Assembly: GCA_020353515.1 (NCBI GenBank)
Contig: CP070695.1
Coordinates: forward strand, 4,325,589-4,389,588
Direction of reading: 5' to 3'
DNA length: 64,000 nt
Origin: Candidatus Heimdallarchaeota archaeon
GTDB taxonomy: Archaea > Asgardarchaeota > Heimdallarchaeia > Hodarchaeales > Hodarchaeaceae
Shown: piece after piece, positions 37,034 to 45,538 of the stretch
Numbering within the stretch: the stretch's first letter is position 1
How the letters are laid out: every line of letters begins with the position of its first letter
Program-made: the position numbers and the translations under genes
Notes under the pieces: model-generated
The model's database searches: none
Told to the model about the DNA's origin: nothing
The model's input: only the letters and a program-made list of their open reading frames with translations

Positions 37034-38014
37034 ATGAAGGAAAATGATCATCATAATCCAATGAACGTGAGTAAGAAAGTTTTAGAAGCTGAAAAGCGGA
37101 TAAGAACCTATATCAGAGAGACACCTTTAGAATACTCCCCATATTTAAGTAAAATAGGAAACTCTAAAGTTTATCTTAAATTAGAAAATATTCAATTGAC
37201 TGGATCGTTCAAGGCCAGAGGAGCGATGAATAAAATCCTTTCTCTTACGAGAGGTACCGAAATCACAACTGCCTCATCTGGCAACCATGGATTAGCAGTA
37301 GCTTACTCGCTCAGTAAACTTGGTGGAATAGGGACAATATATCTCCCTACAACCACGGCTCCTGTTAAAATTGAGAAATTACGTAATTATGACATTCAAT
37401 TGGAATTTTATGGTACAGATAGTGTTGAGGCAGAAATTTTCGCCAAAGAAATTGCACATCGGGATAAAAAGGTCTTCATTTCACCGTATAACGACCTAGA
37501 GATTATCGGGGGGCAGGGTACTATCGGATTAGAACTTACTAGACAACTAGCTAAGATTGATGTCGTCTTAGTTACCATTGGAGGGGGAGGGTTAATATCA
37601 GGTATTGCAGGGTATTTAAAAAATTTAAATCCAGATGTTGAAATTGTAGGATGTCTTCCACAAAATTCTGCGGTGATGTACGAGTCCATTAAGGCGGGAA
37701 GGATACTTGATATGGAAAGTAAACCAACGTTGAGCGATGGATCAGCTGGAGGTATCGAACCTGATGCTATTACCTTTGAACTATGTCAACGGTATGTAGA
37801 TCTCTATATTCTTGTTAATGAAGAGGAAATTGCGAATAGTATTTTACTTATGCTTGAGAAACACCACATGGTCGTTGAAGGAGCAGCAGGAGTCACAATA
37901 GCGGCATTTCTGAAAGAGAAAGATCGTTTTAAAGAAAAAAATGTCGTCTTGATTATGTGTGGAGGGAATATTAGTATTCAACAACTAAAGGAGATTATCT
38001 GTAGCCGTTCTTAG
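37034..38014 (+). CDS. PLP-dependent threonine/serine dehydratase
   Basis: A 326-residue fold-type II PLP enzyme. The Schiff-base lysine is Lys60 in TGSFKARGA, the phosphate loop is TIGGGGLISG and the conserved ASSGNHGLAVAYS follows the active lysine. It is the catabolic type without an ACT domain. It deaminates threonine to 2-oxobutyrate, or serine to pyruvate; serine racemase or dehydratase specificity cannot be separated here. ATG 37034 has GAGGATG 8-13 bases upstream and was preferred over GTG 37001. Confidence 0.88.
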   Translation: MKENDHHNPMNVSKKVLEAEKRIRTYIRETPLEYSPYLSKIGNSKVYLKLENIQLTGSFKARGAMNKILSLTRGTEITTASSGNHGLAVAYSLSKLGGIGTIYLPTTTAPVKIEKLRNYDIQLEFYGTDSVEAEIFAKEIAHRDKKVFISPYNDLEIIGGQGTIGLELTRQLAKIDVVLVTIGGGGLISGIAGYLKNLNPDVEIVGCLPQNSAVMYESIKAGRILDMESKPTLSDGSAGGIEPDAITFELCQRYVDLYILVNEEEIANSILLMLEKHHMVVEGAAGVTIAAFLKEKDRFKEKNVVLIMCGGNISIQQLKEIICSRS

Positions 38015-38054
38015 CAGCTTTTCTCAGAGTGGGACTTATTCAAGGTAAATGAAT

Positions 38055-38072
38055 TATGAATAATAATTCATA
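38055..38072. promoter_or_regulatory. palindromic operator upstream of the DUF134 gene
   Basis: TATGAATAATAATTCATA, a near-perfect 18-base palindrome, sits 2 bases before a TATA-like CCTTTATATTTAC. The same sequence with one central base changed occurs at 43617-43634 in front of the NifX/MinD operon. Confidence 0.65.
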
Positions 38073-38147
38073 ACCTTTATATTTACATCTAAATGAAGAC
38101 CTTTTCAGACTGAATGTCATATAGTTCAATCTTAGGAGTGAATAACC

Positions 38148-38573
38148 ATTCCCCGTGGTAGGAATCCCAGAAGTGTTCGGTGTGAACCCTCTCAATATTA
38201 CTTTAAGCCTCGTGGTGTCCCTTTACTAGACATTCCTGGTGAAGTAGCGATAACTATTGAGGAGTTAGAAGCTATTCGACTCGCTGATTCAGAAGGAATC
38301 AAACAACAAGAAGCTGCGGAACAAATGAAAATCAGTCAGTCTACTATTTCAAGACATTTGGAATCAGCTCATCGTAAAATTGCTAAAGCTCTGATTCATG
38401 GCTTAGCTATTAAAATAGCAAATCCAAAAGATTACTTTCATTGTGAGGATTGTGGACATATTCAATCAATTCCAGAAGAAGGAAAATTAGAAGTAAAGTG
38501 TGAACAATGTCACTCAACAAATATTCATCAGCATATTCACTCAAATAATGAACACAGGATTCAGTCTATATAA
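38148..38573 (+). CDS. DUF134 family HTH regulator with C-terminal zinc ribbon, ATT start
   Basis: A 141-residue DUF134 protein. RGRNPRSVRCEPSQYYFKP and the ELEAIRLADSEG core with the HTH following (KQQEAAEQMKISQSTISRHL) are diagnostic. A C-terminal zinc ribbon (CEDC and CEQC) is an add-on. The family begins M-P-R; here that position is ATT (38148), 9 bases after AGGAG (38134-38138). A stop TGA lies at 38139-38141, so only ATA or ATT can initiate. The first ATG (38325) would remove half the domain. It probably represses its own gene and the distant NifX/MinD operon through the shared palindrome. Confidence 0.82.
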   Translation: MPRGRNPRSVRCEPSQYYFKPRGVPLLDIPGEVAITIEELEAIRLADSEGIKQQEAAEQMKISQSTISRHLESAHRKIAKALIHGLAIKIANPKDYFHCEDCGHIQSIPEEGKLEVKCEQCHSTNIHQHIHSNNEHRIQSI

Positions 38574-38824
38574 TGATTTCAAGAGACTAGACTATCAAGA
38601 AGGATATAATATGAGTAAACCTGAAGAAATGATGGTATCAAGAAAACCTTTAATTTCTCCTTTTTTTGTCTATTTGCATTAAATTTTCCTTAATGTTTTG
38701 GTTCTTTCTTTCTAGAAAAAAAGCTCAGTCAAGTATTCCCGGTTGTTTTTGAAAGGCAAGGAGATGTTCTTCTCTCTTTTATCCCCTGAATGTGCTTATT
38801 CTCTCAAGAAAACATATTTTTTTT
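38574..38824. other. 250-base intergenic gap
   Basis: A possible 23-codon frame starts at ATG 38611 after AAGGAT (MSKPEEMMVSRKP...), but nothing supports it. The rest, including the T-rich end before 38825, has no recognised signal. Confidence 0.3.
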
Positions 38825-39528
38825 TTATGTAGATTTTAAAAAAATTATTCTTGAACTTCCAATAGCTGAAAATCCAAGATCAAAAGCCCTTTCAGGAAGA
38901 ATTTGAGCAGATGGTCCAATTAGGATTTTTTTCCCAGAAATATATTGTAATAATGGATGATTTCATCAAAGTTATCAAATACTAAAGCTGATCCAGAAAC
39001 CAAGATACTATCAACTACTTCCAGATCAGATACCTTATCAACTTGAGTTGTATTTTTGATATAAGTTGGTGGCATAAATTTATCTAAGATCTTGACAATT
39101 TTACCTTCCTTAGCCAGATGACGAGAAATTGGATGAATATTCCCAACCATACCTACCACATTGTCTGAGGATGACTCCAAAATTCCAAGAATATCTAGAT
39201 ATGACGCTTCAGAAAAATCAATATAAGTTTGGCTGTAAGTATTAAGCGCAGCAACTCCAATTGATCTTAATATTGAATAAGGAGAGGAACAGTATTCAAT
39301 GAGTTCATAAATTCTCTTTTCTGAAGGTAATCCATCTTTAACTAGGCTATGGTATCCTTCATGATCCATTGAACGATCAGTTAAAGTGAAGGACACTCCA
39401 ACGGTTCCATCTTTTAGTTCTATCCCTGTATAAAGTACTCCAATCACTACTTTCTTAATAACCAAATTGCCTGGTAGTTTGATTAACTCTAAAGCCTGTT
39501 CGGAAAGTTGATTGAGCTGCAAAGACAT
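38825..39528 (-). CDS. DUF4213/DUF364 heavy-metal-chelation-type protein, frameshifted in a 7-base homopolymer
   Basis: The first part reads VVIGVLYTGIELKDGTVGVS, the DUF4213 opening, and then the DUF364 core (DVVDSILVSGSALVFDN-like region). The frame stops at LGKKS because of a 7-base run (38926-38932). One added base continues KILIGPSAQILPERAFDLG..., exactly the expected DUF364 GPSA motif, to a stop at 38825. The restored protein is about 235 residues. I use ATG 39528 because GAGGG lies 8 bases upstream. The family is thought to bind metal and partners with radical-SAM or Mo/Fe-cofactor genes; here it ends the CDF/MinD/NifX operon. Confidence 0.7.
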
Positions 39529-39613
39529 CAATTTACCCTCTATCATGAATTAATTAGTTTCGAATGAGACTGGATACCATGCGCTTGTAAGTCGTATCTT
39601 CTTTCATTATCAA

Positions 39614-40822
39614 TCAGATTTGATAAGATTTCTGTACTTCTGTTTGATAAATTATGAATCTCTCCAGAATTTCAAAAATTGTATTTCCCTGAGATGGTTC
39701 CAATTGAATGTTATTGTCAGTAAGTATTGCTTTAGGCCCAACACCAAACGTTTCAAGATCTTTGATCAGAAGAATATCTATTTCCTTTTCAGTTAGGAGT
39801 TCGGCGCTTAAAATTCCTCTTTTTCGTTCAGCTAATCTATGTGGATTCTCAACTATCTGTGTTGAGATGACCTTTTGACTTGGTATGTCTATATCAGCGA
39901 TTAAAAAGGCTGGGGCTATACCAAAATGGTCAGCAGGAGATTTATCAATCTTAGAATCAAGAGAGGTGACAGCAATCGCCACTTTTAACCGTGTTTTTAA
40001 GATAGGTTCAACGCTTATCATGATACTATCTAAGAGAGAGATATTTTTTTTCAATGATGATTCTAGATGATGAGTAACACGGTTGATAGATTTTATGGTT
40101 TCTGTTGTATCCATTTGAATATTTATATCTGCAAAGTAATATGGTCCAGAACGTCTTATTCTAATATTAGATACTTCTAGAACCTCAGAAAATTGAAGTA
40201 TAATGGCTCTTATCTGCTCAATTATATCGGGGTCATCGATGGCATCTATTAGAATTAAAAGAGAGCTTTTCCCAAAACTTATTCCAGTTTTGATAATGAA
40301 CACACCAATTAATAAACCTATTAATCCTTCCAACTGGGGAAATTCTATCATATGAGCAAAAATCCCTAGAAAGACTAAAGAATTGGTAACTATATCTAAT
40401 TGGAACTCTTTTGCTGTTCCAATCATTGCAGACGATGCTATTTTGTTCCCAATTTTTAAATTATAACGATAAAGACCAAATGCCGACAAGATAGAGACTA
40501 ATGAAACCAACAATCCAAAAATAGGTTGAAATAACTCAGAAGGCGCAAAGATAGCATGAATACTCTCACTAAGAATATGTAATCCAAATAGAAGAATGAA
40601 AATAGCCATAATTAAAGTAGCTAATGTCTCCATTCGGTAATATCCATAAGGAAACCGTTTTGAGGGGTCTTTCTGGGAAAATCGAAGTCCCAGAAAAACC
40701 ATAAAAGTCGCTGTTAAATCTGTTAAAGCATCTAAACCAGATGCTAGTAAGGAAACACTTCCAATTAATAAAGCTCCAATAATTTTGAAAATGATTAGGA
40801 GAGAATTACATATCATTGTCAC
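39614..40822 (-). CDS. CDF metal transporter with C-terminal NifX-like domain
   Basis: A cation diffusion facilitator of 402 residues. Six TMs lie in the first 200 residues, with SLLASGLDALTDL as the metal-site TM2 and a second set later. A ferredoxin-like cytoplasmic domain (about 200-275) follows. The last 120 residues (AIAVTSLDSKIDKSPADHFG onwards) resemble the NifX/dinitrogenase cofactor domain. In-frame residues ...LLAEGERATFV lie upstream of ATG 40822 and match the family N-terminus, so translation may start earlier, at GTG 40828 or a non-standard codon. It overlaps neither neighbour and belongs to the NifX/MinD operon. Confidence 0.8.
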   Translation of the reverse strand: MTMICNSLLIIFKIIGALLIGSVSLLASGLDALTDLTATFMVFLGLRFSQKDPSKRFPYGYYRMETLATLIMAIFILLFGLHILSESIHAIFAPSELFQPIFGLLVSLVSILSAFGLYRYNLKIGNKIASSAMIGTAKEFQLDIVTNSLVFLGIFAHMIEFPQLEGLIGLLIGVFIIKTGISFGKSSLLILIDAIDDPDIIEQIRAIILQFSEVLEVSNIRIRRSGPYYFADINIQMDTTETIKSINRVTHHLESSLKKNISLLDSIMISVEPILKTRLKVAIAVTSLDSKIDKSPADHFGIAPAFLIADIDIPSQKVISTQIVENPHRLAERKRGILSAELLTEKEIDILLIKDLETFGVGPKAILTDNNIQLEPSQGNTIFEILERFIIYQTEVQKSYQI

Positions 40823-40881
40823 AAAAGTAGCCCTTTCACCCTCAGCTAGTAACGCTTTTCTATCCAGAACAGTCAGATAAA

Positions 40882-41772
40882 TTACCCCTCATTCAATTGC
40901 AAAAGCCCTTGAATTCTTAACCACATTTCATTCAATGACTTTTCTAGGTCATTAATCCCTTCTTCAAGAATAGTTTTTCCATTTGTCATTGCTTTAAAGA
41001 TTTGCAAATTATAGGGAAGTTCTGTTAAAATCGGGATATTTTCCTCTCTACAATATGATACGATATTGGTTCGTTGTACTTCATTTATAGTAGCTTTGTT
41101 GATAATAATAGCTGGTGTTAAGTTAAAGAAATGTACAAGCTCGATAGTTCGTTTCATATCATGAATTGCAGTTGTAGTAGGTTCGACTACAATGATAACT
41201 AATTCAGCATTTGTTAAAGCTGCTATTACAGAACAACCAATCCCTGGACTACCATCAACTATGACAAGATTTTTGTTGAGTTGATTGGCTTTGACATGAC
41301 TCCTCTTAATAACCTCACTAACCAATTTTCCTGAATTTTCAGCTCCAATATCTAGACGTGCGTGAACCATTGGTCCAAACCTTGTCTCTGCTTCATACAT
41401 TCTACCTGAAGGTTTGATTTCCATGGTTATTGCTTTTTGAGGACAAACCCAGGCGCAAAAACCACAACCTTCACAAGTTATGGGATTTATTTCAAAGTTG
41501 GGGTCTACTGCGTCAAAACGACATACTTCAAGGCATTTCCCGCAATTTAAGCATCTTTCAGGATTTTTTATAGCGATTTTTCCGCTCATAAACCGTTCTG
41601 AAGAAATATCATTTGGATTTAATAGTAGGTGTAAATTTGGTGCATCTACATCACAATCAGCGAGTAAGGAAATAGAGGCCGATAATTGGGCAAGTACTGC
41701 GGTTATTGTTGTTTTTCCAGTCCCTCCTTTTCCTGAAAGGACTGTGATTTGTTTTTTAATATCTATTGTCAA
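40882..41772 (-). CDS. MinD superfamily ATPase with 4Fe-4S ferredoxin insert (second copy)
   Basis: A 296-residue Mrp/MinD-type ATPase with the deviant Walker A SGKGGTGKTT and an internal two-cluster ferredoxin (CLNCGKC...C and CEGCGFC...C, about 85-130). It is the second of a pair; such proteins assemble or transfer Fe-S or metal cofactors. The start TTG 41772 has AGGAGGT 6 bases upstream, and its TTGA overlaps the stop of the previous gene, so the two are translationally coupled. An upstream ATG at 41799 has no ribosome site of its own. Confidence 0.85.
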   Translation of the reverse strand: MTIDIKKQITVLSGKGGTGKTTITAVLAQLSASISLLADCDVDAPNLHLLLNPNDISSERFMSGKIAIKNPERCLNCGKCLEVCRFDAVDPNFEINPITCEGCGFCAWVCPQKAITMEIKPSGRMYEAETRFGPMVHARLDIGAENSGKLVSEVIKRSHVKANQLNKNLVIVDGSPGIGCSVIAALTNAELVIIVVEPTTTAIHDMKRTIELVHFFNLTPAIIINKATINEVQRTNIVSYCREENIPILTELPYNLQIFKAMTNGKTILEEGINDLEKSLNEMWLRIQGLLQLNEG

Positions 41773-42620
41773 TGTATGACCTCCTGAATTCGAAACCATA
41801 GATTAGAATAGACAGTATCAAATCTAGCTATTGTTCCAATAAGCGGAAGACCATTGGAGTAGAGCTGAAGAATTTCTTTGTCATGTGGGATTTCTAAAAG
41901 CAACTCATAGGCTTTTTCTTTGACTAAATGGTTAATTCGATCATCACCTACATCAGATCGATTATTCACGATCCCAAAAGAGATCTCAAGCTGTTTAACA
42001 AGATTGATGGCAATTCGGAGGTCATGTTCACCCGCAGGAGTAGGTTCTGTTACCAGAATCGTAAAATCTGTTTTAGACAATCCTTCAATGACAGGACAAT
42101 CTGAACCAGGAGGTAAATCTAGTATAATAAACTCACTCTTCTCGTTAAATGCTATTTTCTTTAGTTCACGAATTATAGGAGTGGCTAGAGCTTCTCCTAC
42201 ATTTAATTTCCCTTCATAGAACACCAAATTGTTTTTGGAGCCTTCAGATCTGCGAATAACTCCCAATTGATGGGATTTTTCTTTGATAGCTTCCTCTGGA
42301 CAGGCCATAGTACATAATCCGCAACCATGACACAATTCCTCAAACACCATTACTTGATTAAAGAGAACTGCTAAAGCGTTAAATTCACATAAATCAGCAC
42401 AAAGCCCACAATGTGAACAGATGAATTCGTCAATTATTGGCCTTGGTATATTTACTTCCTGATATTGAATCAATTCGCAGTGTAAAAAGTGATTACAATT
42501 TGGTTCCTCAACGTCTAAGTCAAATAAGGCGACATGATGGGATTTTGATAGATGGAGTGCTAAGTTTACCGCGATTGTAGTCTTTCCAGTTCCGCCTTTA
42601 CCACTCGCCACACCAATGAT
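41769..42620 (-). CDS. MinD superfamily ATPase with 4Fe-4S ferredoxin insert (first copy), non-standard start
   Basis: A 283-residue homologue of the second copy (ASGKGGTGKTT near residue 5, then CSHCGLC and CHGCGLC clusters at about 65-110). The first strand of the family (IIGVASGKGG) requires a start upstream of GTG 42611. The frame upstream holds no ATG, GTG or TTG before the previous stop. ATC 42620, ATT 42617 or ACG 42623 must be used, behind AGGAGG at 42632-42637, spaced 11, 14 and 8 bases. The TAG of the NifX gene is in the same frame, so readthrough is the other possibility. Confidence 0.78.
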   Translation of the reverse strand: MIGVASGKGGTGKTTIAVNLALHLSKSHHVALFDLDVEEPNCNHFLHCELIQYQEVNIPRPIIDEFICSHCGLCADLCEFNALAVLFNQVMVFEELCHGCGLCTMACPEEAIKEKSHQLGVIRRSEGSKNNLVFYEGKLNVGEALATPIIRELKKIAFNEKSEFIILDLPPGSDCPVIEGLSKTDFTILVTEPTPAGEHDLRIAINLVKQLEISFGIVNNRSDVGDDRINHLVKEKAYELLLEIPHDKEILQLYSNGLPLIGTIARFDTVYSNLWFRIQEVIH

Positions 42621-42635
42621 CGTGTATTGTGCCTC

Positions 42636-43034
42636 CTAATGATGATGGCCAAGTTCTTCGTGCCCACCTTCTCCACGGTATTTATGTTCTTGACAGGCAG
42701 TTTTATCTGTAGCCATCTGCAATTTTTTGTCTTTGAACTGTCGAATTGCGTCTTTGACTGTTCCATAAGCACCTACAAAAACTTCAACCCCATATTGTTC
42801 AAATAACTGGATTGCTCGTCTGCCTAATCCTCCACAGAGCATCACATCGATATTATGTTCGTATAGTAGTTCTGCAGGTAATTTATTTCCACCCATATGA
42901 GTGGATGTGTTTTTTATAATTATTACATCTTGGGTTTCATCATCGTAAATGGTATACAGAGGAACTCGTCCAAAATGATAACCCACTTGAGACTCAAGTC
43001 CGTCTTTTGTTTCAGAAGGTATACATAATCGCAA
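42636..43034 (-). CDS. NifX/dinitrogenase iron-molybdenum cofactor family protein
   Basis: A 132-residue single-domain NifX-like protein. The core SQVGYHFGRVPLYTIYDDE, the metal-handling histidine in THMGGN, and GGLGRRAIQLFEQYG are family features. The C-terminus is a His/Gly-rich tail (EEKL-free GHEELGHHH) that may bind metal. It carries or inserts a metal cofactor precursor. It is the second gene of the operon that starts at 43489. Confidence 0.85.
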   Translation of the reverse strand: MRLCIPSETKDGLESQVGYHFGRVPLYTIYDDETQDVIIIKNTSTHMGGNKLPAELLYEHNIDVMLCGGLGRRAIQLFEQYGVEVFVGAYGTVKDAIRQFKDKKLQMATDKTACQEHKYRGEGGHEELGHHH

Positions 43035-43063
43035 TCTCGCTTTCTCCTATTGTGTTCTTTCTA

Positions 43064-43489
43064 CTAATAATTTTCACGGCCTTGTCCCTGGCGACCCATA
43101 CCACCGCGACCCCCACCTCTCCCTCTACCACGTCCTCCCCGAAATCCTGTAGCCATAGCTATTTTAGTTAATTTTCCAGCAAGAAATGTTTCTATATTTT
43201 TGTTTAAAGTGCCATTAATACCCATAAACATATCTATTCCAGCAGCTTGTAGTACATTCCAAGCATTAGGACCTATTCTGGGTGCTATGACTAGATCAAC
43301 TTCTTGGTTAACTAAAGACTGAGCTGCTTGAATTCCAGCTCCTCCAGCAGCATTTTGAGCTTTATTCGGTAAAACAGTGATAATTTCCTGACTCTCTGAG
43401 TCTACAATCACAAAATATGAACATCGCCCAAATACACTAGCAAATGCTTGAGATAGTTCTTTTCCATTGGAAGGTATTCCAATCTTCAT
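43064..43489 (-). CDS. NifX-like protein with Gly/Arg-rich tail
   Basis: A 141-residue NifX-family protein (IPSNGKELSQAFASVFGRCSYF; GAGIQAAQSLVNQEVDLVIAP, cited in part). It ends in a 25-residue Gly/Arg-rich segment (GRGRGRGGGRGG), which suggests RNA or polyanion contact, or flexibility. It is the first gene of the operon, with the shared palindrome sites upstream. The NifX domain probably binds a Mo/Fe-type or other metal cluster. Confidence 0.83.
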   Translation of the reverse strand: MKIGIPSNGKELSQAFASVFGRCSYFVIVDSESQEIITVLPNKAQNAAGGAGIQAAQSLVNQEVDLVIAPRIGPNAWNVLQAAGIDMFMGINGTLNKNIETFLAGKLTKIAMATGFRGGRGRGRGGGRGGMGRQGQGRENY

Positions 43490-43616
43490 CTAATCACTTC
43501 TTTAAATTTATTCGATATTATCACGAAATTTACTCAATCTGTGCAAATTTTTGTAGATTTCAGTTGTATAACAGTATTTAGACTTCCAATTAGGCAATTA
43601 GAATCCAAAGAATAAT

Positions 43617-43657
43617 TATGAATAATTATTCATATACTTTTTGCATAAATATTCATA
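43617..43657. promoter_or_regulatory. perfect 18-bp palindrome plus second related site before the NifX/MinD operon
   Basis: TATGAATAATTATTCATA (43617-43634) is a perfect palindrome, identical to the DUF134 upstream site except one central base. A second site, TTTGCATAAATATTCATA (43640-43657), matches it at 15 of 18 positions. On the minus strand the TATA element AAAAAGTATATGA overlaps the first site, so a bound regulator would block initiation. Confidence 0.65.
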
Positions 43658-43749
43658 ATCATTTAGAAACAGAGTCTATAGAGAACAAAGATAATAATTT
43701 ATGATGGAATTATTAACATTTAACAGGTAAAAGAGATAATCTATGACCA

Positions 43750-45534
43750 TTAACGATTATGTAACCTGTTGTATTCTTGGACCATTTTTTGAATATCTAC
43801 TGTAGAACCCCGAGTTGGGCCTTCTTGGAGCACTTCCTTTGTAAACCTTTCTGGAAGCGTATCCTCTAGTTTTATACCAAATTTTTGATTTAACTTGTAA
43901 TCCCTTTCAATAGCTTCTCCCAGGATTTTCATCAGATACTCTGGAGTGTAATTGATCCCTGTACCGTATGTTAACAGATTTGATGCATTCTCTAAGTTTA
44001 AAATATCCATACAAAGACCAATATTTTTGCACATTGTCATACTGTCCGTAAGGAGGGCAATTTTCTCAGAATAGGTGACTAGTGCCGCTTTCCCTTCTTC
44101 TGAAAGTCTGTCCGCAGCTTTTTCAGTACCAAATCTCTTCTTAGCTTCTTCCCACCTCTCTGTAAGCTCAAAAAATGGTTCAGCTCTAAGATGGTCTCCA
44201 CCACGAGACGCAATTGCATAAGTCAAGCCATATGCTTTTAACCCTCGTGGGTCCCCACAAATGATATCCAGTCCCTTTACCTGCATAACTAGTTTTTTTA
44301 CCTCCTCACCATATTTTTGTGAATATTTAGTCGCCCCCTCTGCCAATTCATCACCAATCCCTTTTCGGAAGGTTATCATTTGGACGATTTCTCTAATCTT
44401 TTCAGTATCGCCCCAATGAATTTCAATACCACCAGTATCTTCTGGTGTTAATAATCCCTTTTCTTGACATTCCATTAACCATCCGATCACTTCACAGGTG
44501 GAGAGTGAGTCTAATCCAACCTGGTTGAGGTAGTGATTCATTTCCAGCGCGAACGCTAGGTCTGATACACCTATCCGAGTGGTAAATCCACAGAGAGTTT
44601 CATATTCTGGCCCTTCTGCTTCATAATCACCACAAACATAATATCTAGAACAGTGCAGATTACAATTAAAACAACCTTTATTCTTTACTTTGTATTTTTC
44701 AGCCAGATGTTCTCCAGAGACTTCATTGAGATAATCACACACCCCTTTCTGGAAGTGATCAGTGGGAAGGATTCCGATCCCATTCAAATCAGTCATCAAC
44801 ATTGTTGTTCCTAGGTTATAGCGTTTAGAGTATTCATTATGATTGAAAATCTCTTTCTTAATTCTAGTAACTTCTGACATAAATGCAAGCGGTTCAGCGA
44901 ATTCTACAGAACGATACCCACGAATAGCAACAGCTTTAAGATTCTTTGATCCCATCACTGCTCCCATTCCTGTTCTTCCACTCGCTCGATTTCCACTTGA
45001 AATGACAGAGGAATACAATACCTTATTCTCTCCCGCAGAACCGATAGCTGCTACTTGAATTGAATAATCTCTCTGCTCTTTCCGAATCTTGTGAGTTGTA
45101 TCCACTACTAAATTACCTGCAAAATGAGGACAATCTATGAAGTCAACCTCTGAGTCAGAAATCATCAAATAAAGGAGATTACTTGCTTTACCGGTGATGA
45201 TGATTTGGTCAAAACCCGTTAATTTCATTTCCGCCCCAAAATGACCACCTGCAGCAGAATCCCCTAATATCCCTGTTAAGGGAGATTTTGCAGAGATCGT
45301 AAAATATGCAGATGCAGGTAAAAAGGAACCAGTTAACGGACCAATTCCAAATATTAGCATATTGTCAGGTCCAAGTGGATCACAACTTGGAACTAATTCC
45401 TCAAACAATCTTTTAGAATTAGCACCCCTACCCCCAATTACATTTCTAATCCAACTCTTCTTCAATATATCGATTTTGTACCTTCTTTCGGAAAGATTAA
45501 CTCGTAGTATTTTTCCTCCGTAACCATACTCCAT
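43750..45534 (-). CDS. aor: aldehyde:ferredoxin oxidoreductase (tungsten/molybdopterin family)
   Basis: A 594-residue AOR-family enzyme that oxidises aldehydes to acids with ferredoxin. N-terminal NLSERRYKIDILKKSWIRNVIGGRGANSKRLF and SGNRASGRTGMGAVMGSKNLKAVA are hallmarks (cited in parts: GGRGANSKRLF, GRTGMGAVMGSKNLKA). The 4Fe-4S ligand region near residue 290 is CFNCNLHCSRYYVC, followed by the fourth Cys in TLCG. It starts with ATG 45534 behind GGAGGT, 7 bases away and overlapping the ferredoxin stop. It likely uses tungsten-bispyranopterin. Confidence 0.92.
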   Translation of the reverse strand: MEYGYGGKILRVNLSERRYKIDILKKSWIRNVIGGRGANSKRLFEELVPSCDPLGPDNMLIFGIGPLTGSFLPASAYFTISAKSPLTGILGDSAAGGHFGAEMKLTGFDQIIITGKASNLLYLMISDSEVDFIDCPHFAGNLVVDTTHKIRKEQRDYSIQVAAIGSAGENKVLYSSVISSGNRASGRTGMGAVMGSKNLKAVAIRGYRSVEFAEPLAFMSEVTRIKKEIFNHNEYSKRYNLGTTMLMTDLNGIGILPTDHFQKGVCDYLNEVSGEHLAEKYKVKNKGCFNCNLHCSRYYVCGDYEAEGPEYETLCGFTTRIGVSDLAFALEMNHYLNQVGLDSLSTCEVIGWLMECQEKGLLTPEDTGGIEIHWGDTEKIREIVQMITFRKGIGDELAEGATKYSQKYGEEVKKLVMQVKGLDIICGDPRGLKAYGLTYAIASRGGDHLRAEPFFELTERWEEAKKRFGTEKAADRLSEEGKAALVTYSEKIALLTDSMTMCKNIGLCMDILNLENASNLLTYGTGINYTPEYLMKILGEAIERDYKLNQKFGIKLEDTLPERFTKEVLQEGPTRGSTVDIQKMVQEYNRLHNR

Positions 45535-45538
45535 GTCA

